Source of the DNA: Aureococcus anophagefferens
Taxonomy: Eukaryota > Sar > Pelagophyceae > Pelagomonadales > Pelagomonadaceae
NCBI RefSeq assembly: GCF_000186865.1
Contig: NW_008705585.1
Span: forward strand, 93,953-157,952
Length of the DNA stretch: 64,000 nt
Reading direction: 5' to 3'
Every line of letters starts with the position of its first letter. Positions within the stretch are counted from its first letter, which is position 1. The notes beneath the pieces are model-generated. The model searched no databases, was not told the DNA's origin, and worked only from the letters and a program-made list of their open reading frames with translations. Both the position numbers and the translations under genes were made by a program. This document shows positions 28,089 through 36,386 of the stretch, piece after piece.

Positions 28089-29300
28089 GTGAGGCAGGCC
28101 CAAGCGATGCGCCTGCGCAACCAGTTCATCTGGCTCGTTGCCGCGGGCGGCGCCGTCGTCGGCGTCCGATGGCTGCTGGAGCGGCCGGTGCGCTGCGGCG
28201 CGAGCGCGCTCGTGCCGGAGGCTGCTCTGGAGGCTGCTCTGGAGGCTGCGCCGCTGCCCGCCGCGCCTCCGGCCGCAGCAGCGCCGCCCGCGACGCCGCG
28301 CCGCCGCCGCGCGGGCATCCTCTACCTGCGCATCACGAGCGCCACGGAGGCGACGCGGGCCGGCACGTCGCCCTGGCCCCAGTGGCTGCCGGCCGTCGAG
28401 GCGTCGGCCGCGGCGAACGCGGACGAGGTGGCCTACTACTTCGCGGGCCCGGCGACGAACTTCTCCTGCCCGAACTGCGTCTCCATCCCGACGGACCTCG
28501 ACGCGCTCCTCGGCCGCGTCGAGGCGCACCTCGGCGTCGACCGGGCCAAAGTGTCGGTGAAATCCCTCAAGCACAAGATCTGCGACCTCAAGCCCATGTG
28601 GCCCACGCTGTTCCCCGAGGTCGCGGCGGCCCACGAGTTCGTCGGCTACGCGGACCTCGACGTCATCTTCGGCGACCTCGCGGCGGAGGTCCGCGCGCTC
28701 CGGGACGGCGACGATCTGTTGGTCCCGAGCTCGTGGTACCCGGCGCCGCTCGCGAACGGCAACTTCCTGCTCTTCCGGTCCGAGCGGCGCGTCCTGGACA
28801 TCTTCCGGCGCCACGCGGGCTGGCGGGAGGCGCTCACGACGCCGGGCTACGACGTCTACGACGAGTGGCACGGGAAGGCGCCCGAGCGGACGTTCATGCA
28901 CGCGCTCCTCGAGGAGCACCTCAACGGGCGGCTCCGGCCGCGGCCGACGGCGCGCCTCTTCCTCCAGGACGTCGTCGGCCCGCGGAACCTCTGGGACCGG
29001 CCCGCGAGCGTCCGCGTGCGCTGGGAGCGCGGCGCGCTGACCGCGGCGTACGACGGGCCGTGCGTCTGCGCCAAGGACATGGTCCCCCAGTTCTCCATCG
29101 CCCAGTGCGCCCAGTGCGTGCGGCGGCCCGGGGAGAAGCTCGAAGACGTCGTCGTGACGCGCGAGCTCGAGGTGCTGGCCTACCACATGCTCTCCGCGAA
29201 GTTCCACGTCCGCGACGTCGAGCCGCGGCTCGCGAACTGCTCCCGCTTCGACCTCACGAAGGCCGACGACAGCCTCAAGCACACGTTCGCCTGCCGATGA
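28089..29300 (+). CDS. DUF6625-like type II glycosyltransferase
   Basis: 403 residues. A short N terminus and signal anchor (NQFIWLVAAGGAVVGVRWLL) precede an Ala/Pro stalk and a catalytic-type domain. FVGYADLDVIFGDLAAEVRA contains the DLD metal-binding motif, preceded by KICDLKPMWPTLFPE; together these are the signature of DUF6625/DUF6625-like glycosyltransferases. ANGNFLLFRSERRVLDIFRR and DEWHGKAPERTFMHAL follow. The protein is probably Golgi, with several NxS/T sites and Cys pairs in the lumenal part. Donor and acceptor unknown. Its 3' end overlaps the convergent gene at 29275 by 26 bases. Confidence 0.7.
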   Translation: MRQAQAMRLRNQFIWLVAAGGAVVGVRWLLERPVRCGASALVPEAALEAALEAAPLPAAPPAAAAPPATPRRRRAGILYLRITSATEATRAGTSPWPQWLPAVEASAAANADEVAYYFAGPATNFSCPNCVSIPTDLDALLGRVEAHLGVDRAKVSVKSLKHKICDLKPMWPTLFPEVAAAHEFVGYADLDVIFGDLAAEVRALRDGDDLLVPSSWYPAPLANGNFLLFRSERRVLDIFRRHAGWREALTTPGYDVYDEWHGKAPERTFMHALLEEHLNGRLRPRPTARLFLQDVVGPRNLWDRPASVRVRWERGALTAAYDGPCVCAKDMVPQFSIAQCAQCVRRPGEKLEDVVVTRELEVLAYHMLSAKFHVRDVEPRLANCSRFDLTKADDSLKHTFACR

Positions 29301-30270
29301 CACAAGAAGCAGCACTTAAGTAGTCGTCGGGATCCGTGAACGCGTCGTCGGAGTCGGACGCGAAGTCGTCGGAGTCGTCGAAGTCGGACATGCTGAAGTG
29401 GTCCTCCTCGACGTCGCCGCCGAGGTCGTCGTCGTCGCCGTCGTCGCGGCGGCTCGCTGACTTGGCGAGGATGCGGTCCAGGGGGAAGTGGTAGTCCACG
29501 CGCTCGCCCTGGTGGATCAAATCGTCGTCGTCGTCGTCCGCGACCCACGTCCGCCGGAGGCCCGGGCAGAGCAGGTCCACGACCGCCGAGTCGTCCAGCT
29601 CCGAAATGGCCCAGAGCCGCGCGTCGACGACGCGGCCCCGGCCCAGGTCCACGCGCACGAGGTCGCCCTCGACGGGGAAGACCGGCAGCAGCCGCTCGAC
29701 GGAGACGTGGCGCGGCGCCGCGTCGCTGACCTCGGCCCACTCGAAGCGGTCGTTGACGACGCGCGTCGTCACGACGCGCACGCGGCCCGACGGCAGGAAG
29801 CCCAGCAGCTTCGCGACGACGTCCGCGGACAGGGAGGCTAAACCGCGGTGCCGAGCGGCGCCGGCGGACGCGAGGCCGCGGTGCCGCGCGCGGCAGAGGC
29901 ACAGGGTCCGCGCCGCGCGCTTCGTCGCGCCGCCGCAGGACGCGTGGATGCGCGGCGCCCAGGGCTCCGCGCGGCGGAAGGGCCGCTCGACGCGGACGCG
30001 CGTCGCGCTGAGGCCCTCGACGTGCGCCTCCGCGCCGTCGACGCACCACGTCGCGTCGATGTGGCGCAGGCGCCGCCGGCTCTCGGCCTTGCGCCGCAGG
30101 AGCCACTGCCACGTGTTCGCCGCGAAGTCGCCCTCGGACGCGTCGTCGGAGCCGTCGTCGGCCGCGCTCGGCGCCTGGAGCGGCGCTTCCTGGCGTCGGC
30201 GCCAGATCTGCCGCCGCCTCCGCGCCCGCGCGTAGGCCGCGCGCATGCGCTTCCGCGAGGCGCGGACCAT
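29275..30270 (-). CDS. Hypothetical protein with acidic C terminus
   Basis: 331 residues, not recognised. The N terminus is strongly basic (KRMRAAYARARRRRQIWRRR). The middle shows a duplicated segment (RHRGLASAGAARHRGLASLS) and a beta-rich part with VRVVTTRVVNDRFEWAEVSD, LVRVDLGRGRVVDARLWAIS, which resembles small Tudor/SH3-like barrels but is not diagnostic. The C terminus is Asp-rich (DDGDDDDLGGDVEEDHFSM). The basic/acidic layout suggests a nuclear protein. It overlaps the glycosyltransferase gene tail-to-tail. Confidence 0.5.
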   Translation of the reverse strand: MVRASRKRMRAAYARARRRRQIWRRRQEAPLQAPSAADDGSDDASEGDFAANTWQWLLRRKAESRRRLRHIDATWCVDGAEAHVEGLSATRVRVERPFRRAEPWAPRIHASCGGATKRAARTLCLCRARHRGLASAGAARHRGLASLSADVVAKLLGFLPSGRVRVVTTRVVNDRFEWAEVSDAAPRHVSVERLLPVFPVEGDLVRVDLGRGRVVDARLWAISELDDSAVVDLLCPGLRRTWVADDDDDDLIHQGERVDYHFPLDRILAKSASRRDDGDDDDLGGDVEEDHFSMSDFDDSDDFASDSDDAFTDPDDYLSAASCVIGRRTCA

Positions 30271-30409
30271 AGCGGCGCTCTGGCCGTAGCGAGTCCCGAG
30301 GGCTCAGAATTCAGGCCCGAGCCATCGTTGAAGGAGGGCGCGGCCCATCGTGCCGCCGCACCTCTCCCGGCCGCCCATGAGCATGTTGGCAATGTTGCCG
30401 CCCATGAGC

Positions 30410-30465
30410 GCGCCGCCGTGAGCCGTGCGAGCTCAAATTGTGGCGCCGCCGTGAGCCGTGCGAGC
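30410..30465. repeat. Two 23-bp direct repeats in a divergent promoter
   Basis: GCGCCGCCGTGAGCCGTGCG plus AGC is repeated exactly at 30410-30432 and 30443-30465, with a 33-bp period. Just before it, CCGCCCATGAGC also occurs twice (30371 and 30398 regions). The repeats sit 34-90 bases upstream of the ATG at 30499, so they could be promoter elements or a recent tandem duplication. Confidence 0.7.
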
Positions 30466-30498
30466 GCGCGCGCGCCGCCAAAGACCTCACACATCGCC

Positions 30499-31974
30499 AT
30501 GTTCGTTGATTTCGACAACCTGGGCATGCTGCCGCTGGACATGGACGACGAGTTGCGGCCGCGCGCGCCGCCGTCGGCGTCGTCGTCGCAGGACTCCCGG
30601 GAGGACTTTGAGATCGTCGCGGAGCGGTGCGACGACGACGCGCCGGCCGCGGAGATGCGCGGCTTCGCCGGCTGGTGCGACCGCGGCACCGTCGCGCGCG
30701 CGCGGCGCGGCGCGTTCGAGGGCGCGGTGCACGAGCACGATCCAGCCGACAAGTTCTGGAACCTGCGGCGCTGGGCGCTGCGGCCCGCCGTGCTTTTGTA
30801 CGGCTACGAGCCGCACCGCGGGGACGCGCCCGTGTCGGTGACGGACCTCGGCGGCTTCGAGGCATTGGCGGAGGGCCCCGCGGAGCTCCGGTTCGCGCCG
30901 CGCGCGGCCGGCGAGCCGGACGTGCGCGCGCGGTTCACGACGAGCGACGACGTCGACCGCTTCCGCGCGAGCCTCGCGGATCTGGATGTTGTGGCCCAGG
31001 GCGACGCGCGGCGCCGCGCCGAGGCCGCGGTCGAGGCCGCGGAGTCGGAGCTCGGGGATTTGCGGGCGCGCGTCCGGGACCTCGAGGCGGAGGCGGCGGC
31101 GCGGGACCGCGACGCGCGGCTCGGCGAGGAGCGCGCGGAGGCTTTGGCGGCCGCGCTGCACGCCGTGCGCGGCGCCGCGGAGGGCCACCGGTCGACGCTC
31201 GCGTCGACGGTTTCGCGGCCGCGCGAGGTCTCGGAGGCCGTTCTGCGGGAGCTCGCGCGGCTCCGCGACGCCGGCGCGGCGTCCGCCGCCGCCGCGGCGG
31301 CCCTCGCGCGCGAGCGCGACGCCGCGGCGGCGGCCGCCGCGCGGCGCGTCGAGGCCGCGGCCGCGGACGCCGCCGCCGCGCGCCGCGACCGCGACGCCGC
31401 GCGGCGCGCCCTCGACGCGGACCGCTGCGACGCGGAGCTGCAGACGGCCTCGCGCCAGGCCGCGGACCGCGCCGAGGCGAAGCGGCGGCGGCAGGAGAAG
31501 AAGCTCCTCGTCGACGCCGTGCGGGACCTCCGGCGGCGGCTCCGGCGCCTGTCGGACGCGGAGCGGCACCGCGACTCCGTGGCGCAGTTCTGGGGGCCCG
31601 ACGGCGCGCCCGACGGCGGCGTGCCGCCGCCGCCGCCGGAGGAGGAGGAGGAGGACGGCGACGCCGACGACTGGCTCGGGGCCTACCTCCGCGCGGCGGA
31701 CGACGCGCCCGACTCGGAGGAGGAGGAGGAGAAGCCCGCTCTCCGGGTCCGGGACCTCGCCGAGGGCACGGTGCAGCCGGGGCGGCCCCCGAGCATCCCG
31801 CCCGCGCCGGCGCCGGCGCCCGCGAAGAAGCGCAGGGACCGCCGCTCCCAGGCGTCGAAGGACTTCTCCAAGGCCCTCGACCTCGTCAAGGCGAAGGCCG
31901 TCCGCGCGCGCGCGACGCTCGCGCAGGCCGCCGCGCGCCCCGCGCCCGACCCCGACGAGGTGGAGGCGATCTAA
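30499..31974 (+). CDS. Coiled-coil protein with PH-like N-terminal domain
   Basis: 491 residues. Residues of about 55-165 look like a pleckstrin-homology fold: KFWNLRRWALRPAVLLYGYE, VSVTDLGGFEALAEG and VRARFTTSDDVDRFRASLAD. A long Ala/Arg/Glu coiled coil follows (AESELGDLRARVRDLEAEAA through KLLVDAVRDLRRRLRRLSDA), then acidic Pro-rich linkers and a basic C-terminal helix. The design suggests a lipid- or protein-binding scaffold. The PH assignment is by pattern only. The start MFVDFDNLGMLPLDMDDEL is the first ATG after the repeated promoter region. Confidence 0.5.
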   Translation: MFVDFDNLGMLPLDMDDELRPRAPPSASSSQDSREDFEIVAERCDDDAPAAEMRGFAGWCDRGTVARARRGAFEGAVHEHDPADKFWNLRRWALRPAVLLYGYEPHRGDAPVSVTDLGGFEALAEGPAELRFAPRAAGEPDVRARFTTSDDVDRFRASLADLDVVAQGDARRRAEAAVEAAESELGDLRARVRDLEAEAAARDRDARLGEERAEALAAALHAVRGAAEGHRSTLASTVSRPREVSEAVLRELARLRDAGAASAAAAAALARERDAAAAAAARRVEAAAADAAAARRDRDAARRALDADRCDAELQTASRQAADRAEAKRRRQEKKLLVDAVRDLRRRLRRLSDAERHRDSVAQFWGPDGAPDGGVPPPPPEEEEEDGDADDWLGAYLRAADDAPDSEEEEEKPALRVRDLAEGTVQPGRPPSIPPAPAPAPAKKRRDRRSQASKDFSKALDLVKAKAVRARATLAQAAARPAPDPDEVEAI

Positions 31975-31983
31975 TACGAAGAC

Positions 31984-32422
31984 TTACTTGAGCCGTCGCA
32001 CCTCCGCGAAGCACCTGCGCGGCGCGCGGAGATCAAGCGACTGTATATGCCGTTCCACCACGCGAAAGAACGGTTGCGGACGAACTGGAGAGCGGCTCGT
32101 CTCCACTCGGCGGTTTCGGCGCAAGACACCCGGCGGTTTCGGCGCGGCGCCGCGCTTCTTCATTGCGGCGAATTCCCGCGCGCACGCGTCGCGCTCGAGC
32201 GCGCCGTCGGCGATCTTCTCGCGGACGCAGGCGCCGTAGGCGGCGACCTGTCGAGGGTTGACGTGTCTTTTGGCAGTTAGCGGGCGCGGCGCTCACCGTC
32301 TTGGGACATCGGCCCATCATCTTCGCAAAGGCGGCGCCGAGCCTGCGCGGCGGCGGCTGTTTTGCTTTCCGCGGCGTTGCTGCGGCACAAGCGCACCTCC
32401 TGCCTTCCGTTTTGCTCGTCAT
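31984..32422 (-). CDS. Twin-CX9C mitochondrial protein, NDUFAF8-like, three exons
   Basis: Exon 1 is 32297-32422, exon 2 is 32156-32247 and exon 3 is 31984-32014, giving 82 residues. Spliced, the core reads AAFAKMMGRCPKT + VAAYGACVREKIADGALE + RDACAREFAAMKK + CFAEVRRLK. Each half has Cys-x9-Cys, the signature of intermembrane-space proteins folded by MIA40, and AAYGxCV...CAREFxxxxxCF matches the complex I assembly factor NDUFAF8. Intron 1 (32248-32296, GTGAGC...CGACAG, 49 bp) has an internal CTAAC branch-point candidate. Intron 2 (32015-32155, 141 bp) must be GC-AG to keep CX9C spacing. The gene is too fragmented to appear as one open frame. The first-exon start is the least certain part. Confidence 0.72.
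32015..32155 (-). other. 141-bp GC-AG intron with inverted-repeat ends
   Basis: In sense it starts GCGCGGCGCC and ends GCCGCGCAG; the reverse complement of the end, CTGCGCGGCGC, matches the start, so the termini are inverted repeats as in the introners nearby. Inside, CGGCGGTTTCGGCGC is repeated at 32108-32122 and 32131-32145. No clean target duplication is visible. Boundaries are fixed by the CX9C spacing of the encoded protein. Confidence 0.6.
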
Positions 32423-32546
32423 CTGTGCAGCGTCCGCGCAGCGATGGATGGCAAAAGCTCCAGCTCACTGCCTCATGCCCTTGTGGCAGAGACGGTGTCG
32501 CCAACGTCGGCTCGACCGCCGCCGCGAGCTCGAGCGCCGTCGCGCC

Positions 32547-33098
32547 ATGGACCACCTCATGGCCGCCTACGGGTCCGAGAGCGAGGCCGGCGGCGACACG
32601 CCGCTGGCCGTCACCACCGGCGACGGCGAGGAGGCCGCCTACGACCCCTTCGCCGTCGCGGAGGACGCGCCCGACGGCGACGACGGCGACGAGGCCGGCT
32701 CGAGCTCCGCGGCGCCGGACGCTTCCGACGCCCAGCCCCCGGCGGCGAAGAAGCCGAGATACACCCGCCTCGAGTGCCCGCCGGGCGAGCTGCCGCCGCC
32801 GCCGCCCGGCGACTGCGACCCGGAGCTCGAGGCGAGGCTCGCCGGCTACCGCGCGAAGAACCTCAACCCGACGCAGCAGATCCGGGCGAACCGCGACTTC
32901 AACAACCCCATGCTCCTCCAGAAGATCGTCGACTACTACGGCATCGACGACGTCGCGTCGAACTACCCGACGTCGGTCTTCGACCCGGCGGCGATCGTCG
33001 CGCGGCGGTCCCGGGACAAGTCGAAGAAGGACGAGCCGGCGCCGGCGGCGTCGCGGTCGAACTCGCCGCGGCCCGACGAGCCCGGCGCGAAGGACTGA
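32547..33098 (+). CDS. HCNGP/SAP30BP-like nuclear protein
   Basis: 183 residues. It starts MDHLMAAYGSESEAGG, the usual short acidic AYGS/DSE opening of the HCNGP family. After an acidic disordered linker comes the conserved block: CPPGELPPPPPGDCDPELEA, RLAGYRAKNLNPTQQIRANR, DFNNPMLLQKIVDYYGIDDV and SNYPTSVFDPAAI, matching HCNGP (NYPxxxFDP). Human SAP30BP is linked to transcriptional regulation and to splicing of short introns. The frame extends upstream to 32301, but that part overlaps the promoter and first exon of the divergent NDUFAF8-like gene and lacks family character. Confidence 0.85.
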   Translation: MDHLMAAYGSESEAGGDTPLAVTTGDGEEAAYDPFAVAEDAPDGDDGDEAGSSSAAPDASDAQPPAAKKPRYTRLECPPGELPPPPPGDCDPELEARLAGYRAKNLNPTQQIRANRDFNNPMLLQKIVDYYGIDDVASNYPTSVFDPAAIVARRSRDKSKKDEPAPAASRSNSPRPDEPGAKD

Positions 33099-33137
33099 GT
33101 CGTAACGGCGGGGGGATGGGAAAATCGTGCGGCGGTC

Positions 33138-36100
33138 CTAGAAGCGCTCCATGGGGTCGATGGAGCCGACGAAGGCCTTGTAGTCGAAGAAGTCCTTGCC
33201 GACGGGGTGGAGGCCCTCGGGCACCTTGAACGCCTTGAAGAGCAGGTCGTTGTCCGTCGCCGTCGTCTTGAGCTGCATCTTGTCCATGACGGCCGCGAGC
33301 TGCTCCTTGCTGCAGCAGAGCCGGTTGTGCTTGTCGTAGTCCTGGAAGGAGGGTTTGAGGTGGAGGCGCCGCTCGGCGATGATGGTCCGGAGCTTGCCGA
33401 GCAGGGTCAGCAGCTGGGGGTCGCTCTCGCAGTGGTTCGCGCTCTCGATGGACGCGGGCGTGTGCTCGACGGGCCCCGCGTAGTGCGAGTTCTCCAAGGC
33501 CGTCACGAACGCGCGCCAGTTGATGCAGTCGCTGTGCTTCGAGGACTGGAAGCGCTTCGTCAGCGCCACGAGCGTCGCCTCGGTGAGCGTCAGGCCCGCG
33601 CGGCCCAGCGCGGACTTGAACCGCGCGATGGAGATCTCGCCGGATCGGAGCTTGTCGCCGTCCGTGAGGAAGTCCTGGAGCCGCGCGCGCCGCGCGGCGA
33701 GCTGGGACACCAGGTCGTCGATGACCGCGACGACGTCGACGACGGGCAAAGCGACGGACTTCTTGAGCCGCTTGCCCGTGGGGAACTCCTTCTGCTTGTC
33801 GCTGTGCGTGCCCGAGAAGCCGTGGGATCCCACGGACCCGATCAACGACAAAAACTTGTCGTAGTTGATGTCCGCGCTGCTCAGCGTGTCCCGCGAGTGG
33901 GACGCGACCGCCGCGAGGGAGAAGGGCGGCTTGTCGACGCACGACGCGACCAGCGCCGCGAGCTCGTCCGCGGACATCTCGCCTAGCAAGCCGACCATGG
34001 ACAGCACGCGGCGGAAGTGGGTCTCGCGCACGCGGCCCGAGTTCGCCTTGTCGAAGTCCTCGAAGAAGGGCTGCATCTCCAGGCCCTGGACCTTGACGAT
34101 GTGCGACAGCCGCGCGATCGCCGGCTGCGCGGCGTCCAATACGTCGTCCGTCGCGCCCGCGGTCAGCGACATGACCGTGGCGTCGTTCAGATCCTCGCCC
34201 GCGCGCGCCGCCGCCGTCTCCGCGGCGACGTCGGCCATGGGCCGCTTCTCCAGGCCCTCCGGCACGAAGACGCGGTCGACGTCCGTCACGAACTCGACCC
34301 ATTTCACGAACGGCATGCCGTGCGTGTCCAGCGCGCCGCCGACGGCCGTGTAGGCGTCGCTCAACACCTCCGCCTCCTCGGCGGACACGATGCCGTCGAC
34401 GGCGGCGCGCAGGCCCCGGTAGAACTGGGACCGCGTGACGACGCCGCGGTGCAACGGGTCGTCGTCGCGGAAGAACTCCTTGAGGCGCACGCCTGTGTGG
34501 AAATCAAATCTTCAACCCGACTTCAATGCGCGCGTAATCGACCGTTTCGACGCGAGGCTTTCTGCTGTGCTTCGAGAACTCGACGGGAGCAATCGATCCG
34601 TCCAAAAATCAGCCGAATCGACTTCGATTTGACGGAGCTAGAGAGTTCTGAAGTTTGGTGGGGACCCCCCAAACCAGTGGTTGATTTCCACACAGGCGGA
34701 CGCGGTTCTGGAGCACCTTCTGGCGCACGTGCTGGAGGAGCACGGGCGCCGGGCGCAGCGGCGGCACGTCCATCTCGCCCGTGGTTGATGTCGTGAGCGA
34801 CGGCAGCGACGCGGACATGGCCCTGGGGAAGCCCGTGGACCCGGGCGCGTCCGCGAGCGGGCTCGGCGCGGCCTCGTCCGCGGGGCCCAGGGGCTTGTCC
34901 GTGACGTCGCCGAGGAAGCTCCGGTAGTTGACGTAGTGGTCCGCCGGGTGGCGGCCGTCCTGCGCCGCGTACGCGGCGAGCAAAGCCTTGAGCTTCGCGC
35001 GCGTGTCCGGCAGGAGGCCAAACTGCGCGAGCACGCGCTCGAACTGGTCTCGGGTGACGTGCTCGTTGCGCCGCGGGTCGAAGTCCTGGAACGTGGGCAC
35101 GAGGAGCACGCGGCGCTTCTTGATCTTGTCGCGGATCTCGAAGAGGATGGCCTCGAGGCCCGACGAGGGCTTCGCGCACCAGCGCACGCTCGACGCCTCC
35201 TTCTCCGGGCCGCACAGGTCTGCCATGATGCCCTCGATGGCGTCCACGAAGGACCGCCAGGAGACGACGTCCGGCGCCGCGCGGTACTTCTCCGCGAGCG
35301 CGCCGACGGCCGCCGGCGACAGCTTCGTCGTGAACGTCCGCCGGAGGCCCTGGACGAACTTGGGCTCGGGGCACGTGCCGTGGCGCAGGGGGTCGAAATC
35401 CAGGAAGAACTCGGCGAGGCGGATGCGCCGCTCCGACACCTGGAGCGCGAGCTTGCGCTCCAGCCCCGCGAGCTCGCCGTCGCGGTCCTCGGCCCAGACC
35501 CTATAATCCTCCGCGTTCGCGTTCAGCCGTCCGGAAATGGACTTGGCGCGCCCGACCTCGCCGGCCTTGGGCGTGCCGATGTTGAAGGTCGACACGTGGC
35601 CCACGCCCAAAGCCTCGACGTCGGCCTGGAGCGCGCGGAAGTGGACGCCCTGGGGGACGGCGTAGGCGGACGCGAGCTGCTCCGCGGTCGTGTTCGTCAT
35701 GCGCCGGTGGAGCCGGTGGACGTTGCGCATGAACTCCGCCCGCGTGATGCAGCCGTCGTTGTTGTGGTCGAAGTCGACGAAGAAGTCCTTGATGACGACG
35801 CCCGACGCGGAGACCGACCGGCCCAGAGCCAGCAGCGTCTGCCGCAGCGCCGCGATGGCCGCGTCGTCGAGGCGCGGGTGGCGCAGGCCGATGCGCGAGT
35901 AGTAGATGGGCTCGTCGTCGAGCGCGAGCTTCACGGGGCTCAGGGGCGTCTTCTGGAGGCCCTTGATCGTGAAGACCTCGTCGACGTCGTCGCAGAAATC
36001 CGCGTAGCGCACCTTGCCCGGGTCCGAGGCGCTCGTGTAGTCGCCGACGAGGGCGTAGAGCTCGTCCTCGCCCACCGTCGCCATCTCCCGCGTCACGCCG

Positions 36101-36249
36101 CTCATGTCGAGCGCCCGCCGGAACTGGGCCGGCGTGCAGTGCTTCTTGCCCGTCGAGTCGAAGCTCAGGAAGAACTCGATGAGCCGCACGCGCCGCTGGC
36201 GCACGATGAGCCGGATTTTGTCCACGACCGCGCCGCTCGACAGCGCCAT
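33138..36249 (-). CDS. EF-hand repeat protein, two exons joined across an introner
   Basis: Exon 1 is 34704-36249 and exon 2 is 33138-34492, giving 966 residues. The protein is built of about six degenerate EF-hand pair modules, each with a helix such as RVRLIEFFLSFD, RIRLAEFFLDFD, RVRLKEFFRDDD or RARLQDFLTDGD and a loop. One canonical calcium loop is clear, DFDHNNDGCITRAEF; others have lost acidic residues. The pattern resembles EFCAB6/EFHB-type proteins found in cilia and in calcium-responsive complexes. The fourth module is split by the intron 34493-34703, and splicing rebuilds QNRVRLKEFF exactly like its sister modules. The first exon begins MALSSGAVVDKIRLIVRQRR. Confidence 0.8.
34493..34703 (-). 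mobile_element. Introner element: 203-bp insert plus 8-bp duplication, GC-AG intron
   Basis: In gene sense the first target copy GCGTCCGC (plus 34696-34703) starts the intron and the second, GCGTGCGC (34485-34492), follows the acceptor CCACACAG; they differ by one base. Terminal inverted repeats are CTGTGTGGAAATCAA at both ends. Length and sequence match the element at 12779-12989, including long identical blocks such as AATCTTCAACCCGACTTCAA and GTTTGGTGGGGACCCCCCAA as seen on the plus strand. The frame requires GC as 5' splice site, supplied by the duplicated exon sequence. Confidence 0.93.
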
Positions 36250-36386
36250 CGTCCCTGGTGGTGCGCCGGACGCGCGCGGGCAGCCGACGCTCTCCCTAGC
36301 AGCCCGAGCCCGTCGCGTTAAAGCGTGGGTGGGTGCGGATGCTGCGTATCCGCATGCTGCCGTTCAATGTCTGCTCGGGCAGCACT

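Noticed and set aside
32033..32422. Unspliced 129-codon minus-strand frame as a gene by itself
   Set aside because: Only its first 42 codons make sense as exon 1 of the twin-CX9C gene; the rest is intron and wrong frame.
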